NCBI GenBank assembly: GCA_021325235.1 | Contig: JAJPHN010000025.1 | Span: 186,001 to 250,000, forward strand | DNA length: 64,000 nt | Source: Terriglobia bacterium | GTDB taxonomy: Bacteria > Acidobacteriota > Terriglobia > Bryobacterales > Bryobacteraceae | Reading direction: 5' to 3' | Part shown: piece by piece, positions 62,929 to 64,000 of the stretch | How positions within the stretch are numbered: the stretch's first letter is position 1 | How the letters are laid out: every line of letters starts with the position of its first letter | The notes under the pieces: generated by a model | What the model was told of the DNA's origin: nothing | Seen by the model: only the letters and a program-made list of their open reading frames with translations | The model's database searches: none | Made by a program: the position numbers and the translations under genes

Positions 62929-63477
62929 TCAGCGCTGGCTGGCTTCCCCTGATGCGACGCGCGCATTAAATTCGGCGGAGCGATTGCGCGGGACGCTGAG
63001 CGAGCGCCAGTTTTCCGAGCGAAAGTGTTTGGCAAGCAGGACGATCTGTCCGACGTGGTACGCGTAATGCGCGATCTGGCGATTGATGGCCTGCATCACA
63101 GAATGCGGTTCGCCGCGAATTTCGACCTTGGTGTCCAGATCGTCTTCCGAGAGCGGTTCCAACGCAGAAAAAACATATCGCCAGCCGCGCTCCCAGGTTT
63201 CGAGCACGGCCTGACGCGTTGCGGGTGGCTCGACGAATTCGCTGTCGCGGTTGCGGTCGGGCTTTTCGCCGTCGGTGGCCAGGAAATTGGTCCAGCGCGA
63301 GCGCATGTTGCCCGTCATGTGCTTGATGATCTGCGCGATTGAATTCATCTCCGGGTCCAGCGTGGCGGTGAGTTCTTCATCGGTGACCTGAGCCAGGGCA
63401 CCGTCGCCGAGCTTTTTGTAATGGTGGAAAAGCGAGAGAGCGTCTTCGAGGTAGGAGGTGGTGAACTGGTGCGCCAT
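62929..63477 (-). CDS. DinB-like/DUF1572 protein
   Basis: 182 residues forming the four-helix DinB fold: TSYLEDALSLFHHYKKLGDG, DPEMNSIAQIIKHMTGNMRS with the first metal-ligand His, and QAINRQIAHYAYHVGQIVLL with the second and third His. Such proteins are metal-dependent, sometimes thiol transferases or stress proteins. Function here is not known. A 122-base gap separates it from the kinase start. It follows a small exported-protein gene by 4 bases. Confidence 0.9.
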   Translation of the reverse strand: MAHQFTTSYLEDALSLFHHYKKLGDGALAQVTDEELTATLDPEMNSIAQIIKHMTGNMRSRWTNFLATDGEKPDRNRDSEFVEPPATRQAVLETWERGWRYVFSALEPLSEDDLDTKVEIRGEPHSVMQAINRQIAHYAYHVGQIVLLAKHFRSENWRSLSVPRNRSAEFNARVASGEASQR

Positions 63478-63481
63478 GCTC

Positions 63482-63700
63482 CTATTTTGGCGCGCGCGGA
63501 TGCTCGGATTGATACTGGACGCAGTAGACGAAACGGATGGTCTGATAGAAGGTCTGAGCGCGCGCGGTCACCTCACAAACGGTGCAGTGCGCGGCCTGCC
63601 AGAGGCGGCCCGAATACGTTACGCCGGGCACGAGCGCAACCAGCATAAGGGCGGGCGCGAGAACCAGCCGTTTTGAGCGCTTTGTTTGCTGGGTAGGCAT
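63482..63700 (-). CDS. Small exported or membrane protein with CxxC, 72 residues
   Basis: From ATG 63700, where a basic N-terminus (TKRSKRL) is followed by a hydrophobic helix (VLAPALMLVALVPGVTYSG). The exported part has HCTVCEVTARAQTFYQ with a CxxC pair and FVYCVQYQSEHP with another cysteine. No family is recognised. It is the first gene of a pair with the DinB-like gene. Confidence 0.6.
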   Translation of the reverse strand: MPTQQTKRSKRLVLAPALMLVALVPGVTYSGRLWQAAHCTVCEVTARAQTFYQTIRFVYCVQYQSEHPRAPK

Positions 63701-63811
63701 TGCGATTGCTCCATTCTGCTTTTGCCTATATGTCGTTTGACGGAAGCAGAGTTCGACAAGTCGCGAAAAAATCGTTAAAAAACTCTGCGCTAGACTGCAA
63801 GCATCGTAAAC

Positions 63812-64000
63812 ATGCGCGTAACAAAAGTCTTGCTGCTGGCCCTGTGCGCCGGGGCGATCGTGTACGGCCAACTGCCCGATGCGCCGGGCCGCGACACGGT
63901 GAAGCGCGTCTGCGGCGCCTGCCATCCGGCGGAAGTTGTGCTGGCCAAAGGAATGACGCGCGAGCAGTGGGGCAGCATCGTATCCAATATGATCAGCCGC
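63812..64000 (+). CDS. Small cytochrome c-like protein (3' partial)
   Basis: The first 63 residues are present and the gene runs past the window. Signal peptide 1-20, then RVCGACHPAEVVLAKGMTRE with haem motif C34-x-x-C37-H38 followed by REQWGSIVSNMIS. This parallels VCGRCHSPERAASM and AWEDTITKMI in the cytochrome/ComEA fusion at 20302-20763, so it may be a second member of that family. What follows the cytochrome domain is outside the window. Confidence 0.78.
   Translation, partial: MRVTKVLLLALCAGAIVYGQLPDAPGRDTVKRVCGACHPAEVVLAKGMTREQWGSIVSNMISR

Overview
The window looks like chromosomal DNA from a soil Acidobacterium of the Solibacter/Bryobacter kind. This is inferred from gene content, not from a marker-gene search. 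The pointers are an orphan ADOP-type permease beside a PadR regulator, a very large TonB-dependent receptor with an N-terminal carboxypeptidase-regulatory domain, three CRTAC1/ASPIC-UnbV-type FG-GAP proteins, PQQ-like beta-propellers, DUF1080, Tat-dependent oxidoreductases, several toxin-antitoxin (TA) modules, and high GC with long antisense shadow frames. No rRNA, tRNA, CRISPR array or complete insertion sequence was seen.

Layout. 1-5.2 kb: surface-glycan cluster (two glycosyltransferases, a sugar nucleotidyltransferase, a GNAT/CelD-type acyltransferase, and a Wzm/Wzt-like ABC exporter). 5.2-13.1 kb: minus-strand operon of a TPR/FG-GAP lipoprotein, a CRTAC1 protein and an RnfD-like membrane protein, with a divergent third CRTAC1 gene. 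13.1-17.2 kb: coupled lutA-lutB-lutC-rhaM (lactate oxidation plus rhamnose mutarotase) and divergent fbp. 17.1-25.8 kb: periplasmic oxidation block (two PQQ-like propellers, a cytochrome c/ComEA-type fusion, DUF1080), divergent from an alditol-oxidase-like flavoprotein, then a tandem metallo-beta-lactamase-fold protein and a ROK kinase. 25.9-29.6 kb: small metabolic enzymes (isochorismatase-like hydrolase, rhodanese, VOC, 2OG oxygenase, O-methyltransferase).

29.7-36.9 kb is the most plastic part. The 3' tail of a glycosylasparaginase gene and the 3' tail of a 37-codon microprotein gene are each present twice. The two copies bracket two different TA-type cargoes: a decayed ribbon-helix-helix pair and an intact vapBC. 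A TonB-dependent receptor and a second vapBC follow. 37-41.4 kb: groES-groEL with a strong terminator, a secreted protein with an HEIAE motif, and a small conserved soil-bacterial family, with a short dispersed intergenic repeat. 41.5-51.6 kb: hypothetical membrane proteins, an ArsR-SRPBCC pair with a clear operator, PadR-ADOP, an EamA-like half-transporter, a GlsB-like membrane protein, a HerA-like ATPase, and a FecR/TPR pair. 51.6-64 kb: VWA protein, Tat-exported sugar isomerase, MgtC, deoC, a GAF-GAF-SpoIIE phosphatase, lysA, a serine hydrolase, a large hybrid histidine kinase whose sensor is a stack of OB-fold-like repeats, a DinB-like protein, and the start of another small cytochrome c.

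The metabolic genes fit a heterotroph living on plant and microbial polysaccharide debris: a large outer-membrane receptor, rhamnose and lactate use, alditol or sugar oxidation in the periplasm, and FBPase for gluconeogenesis. Adjacent genes often overlap by 4-8 bases, which indicates translationally coupled operons.
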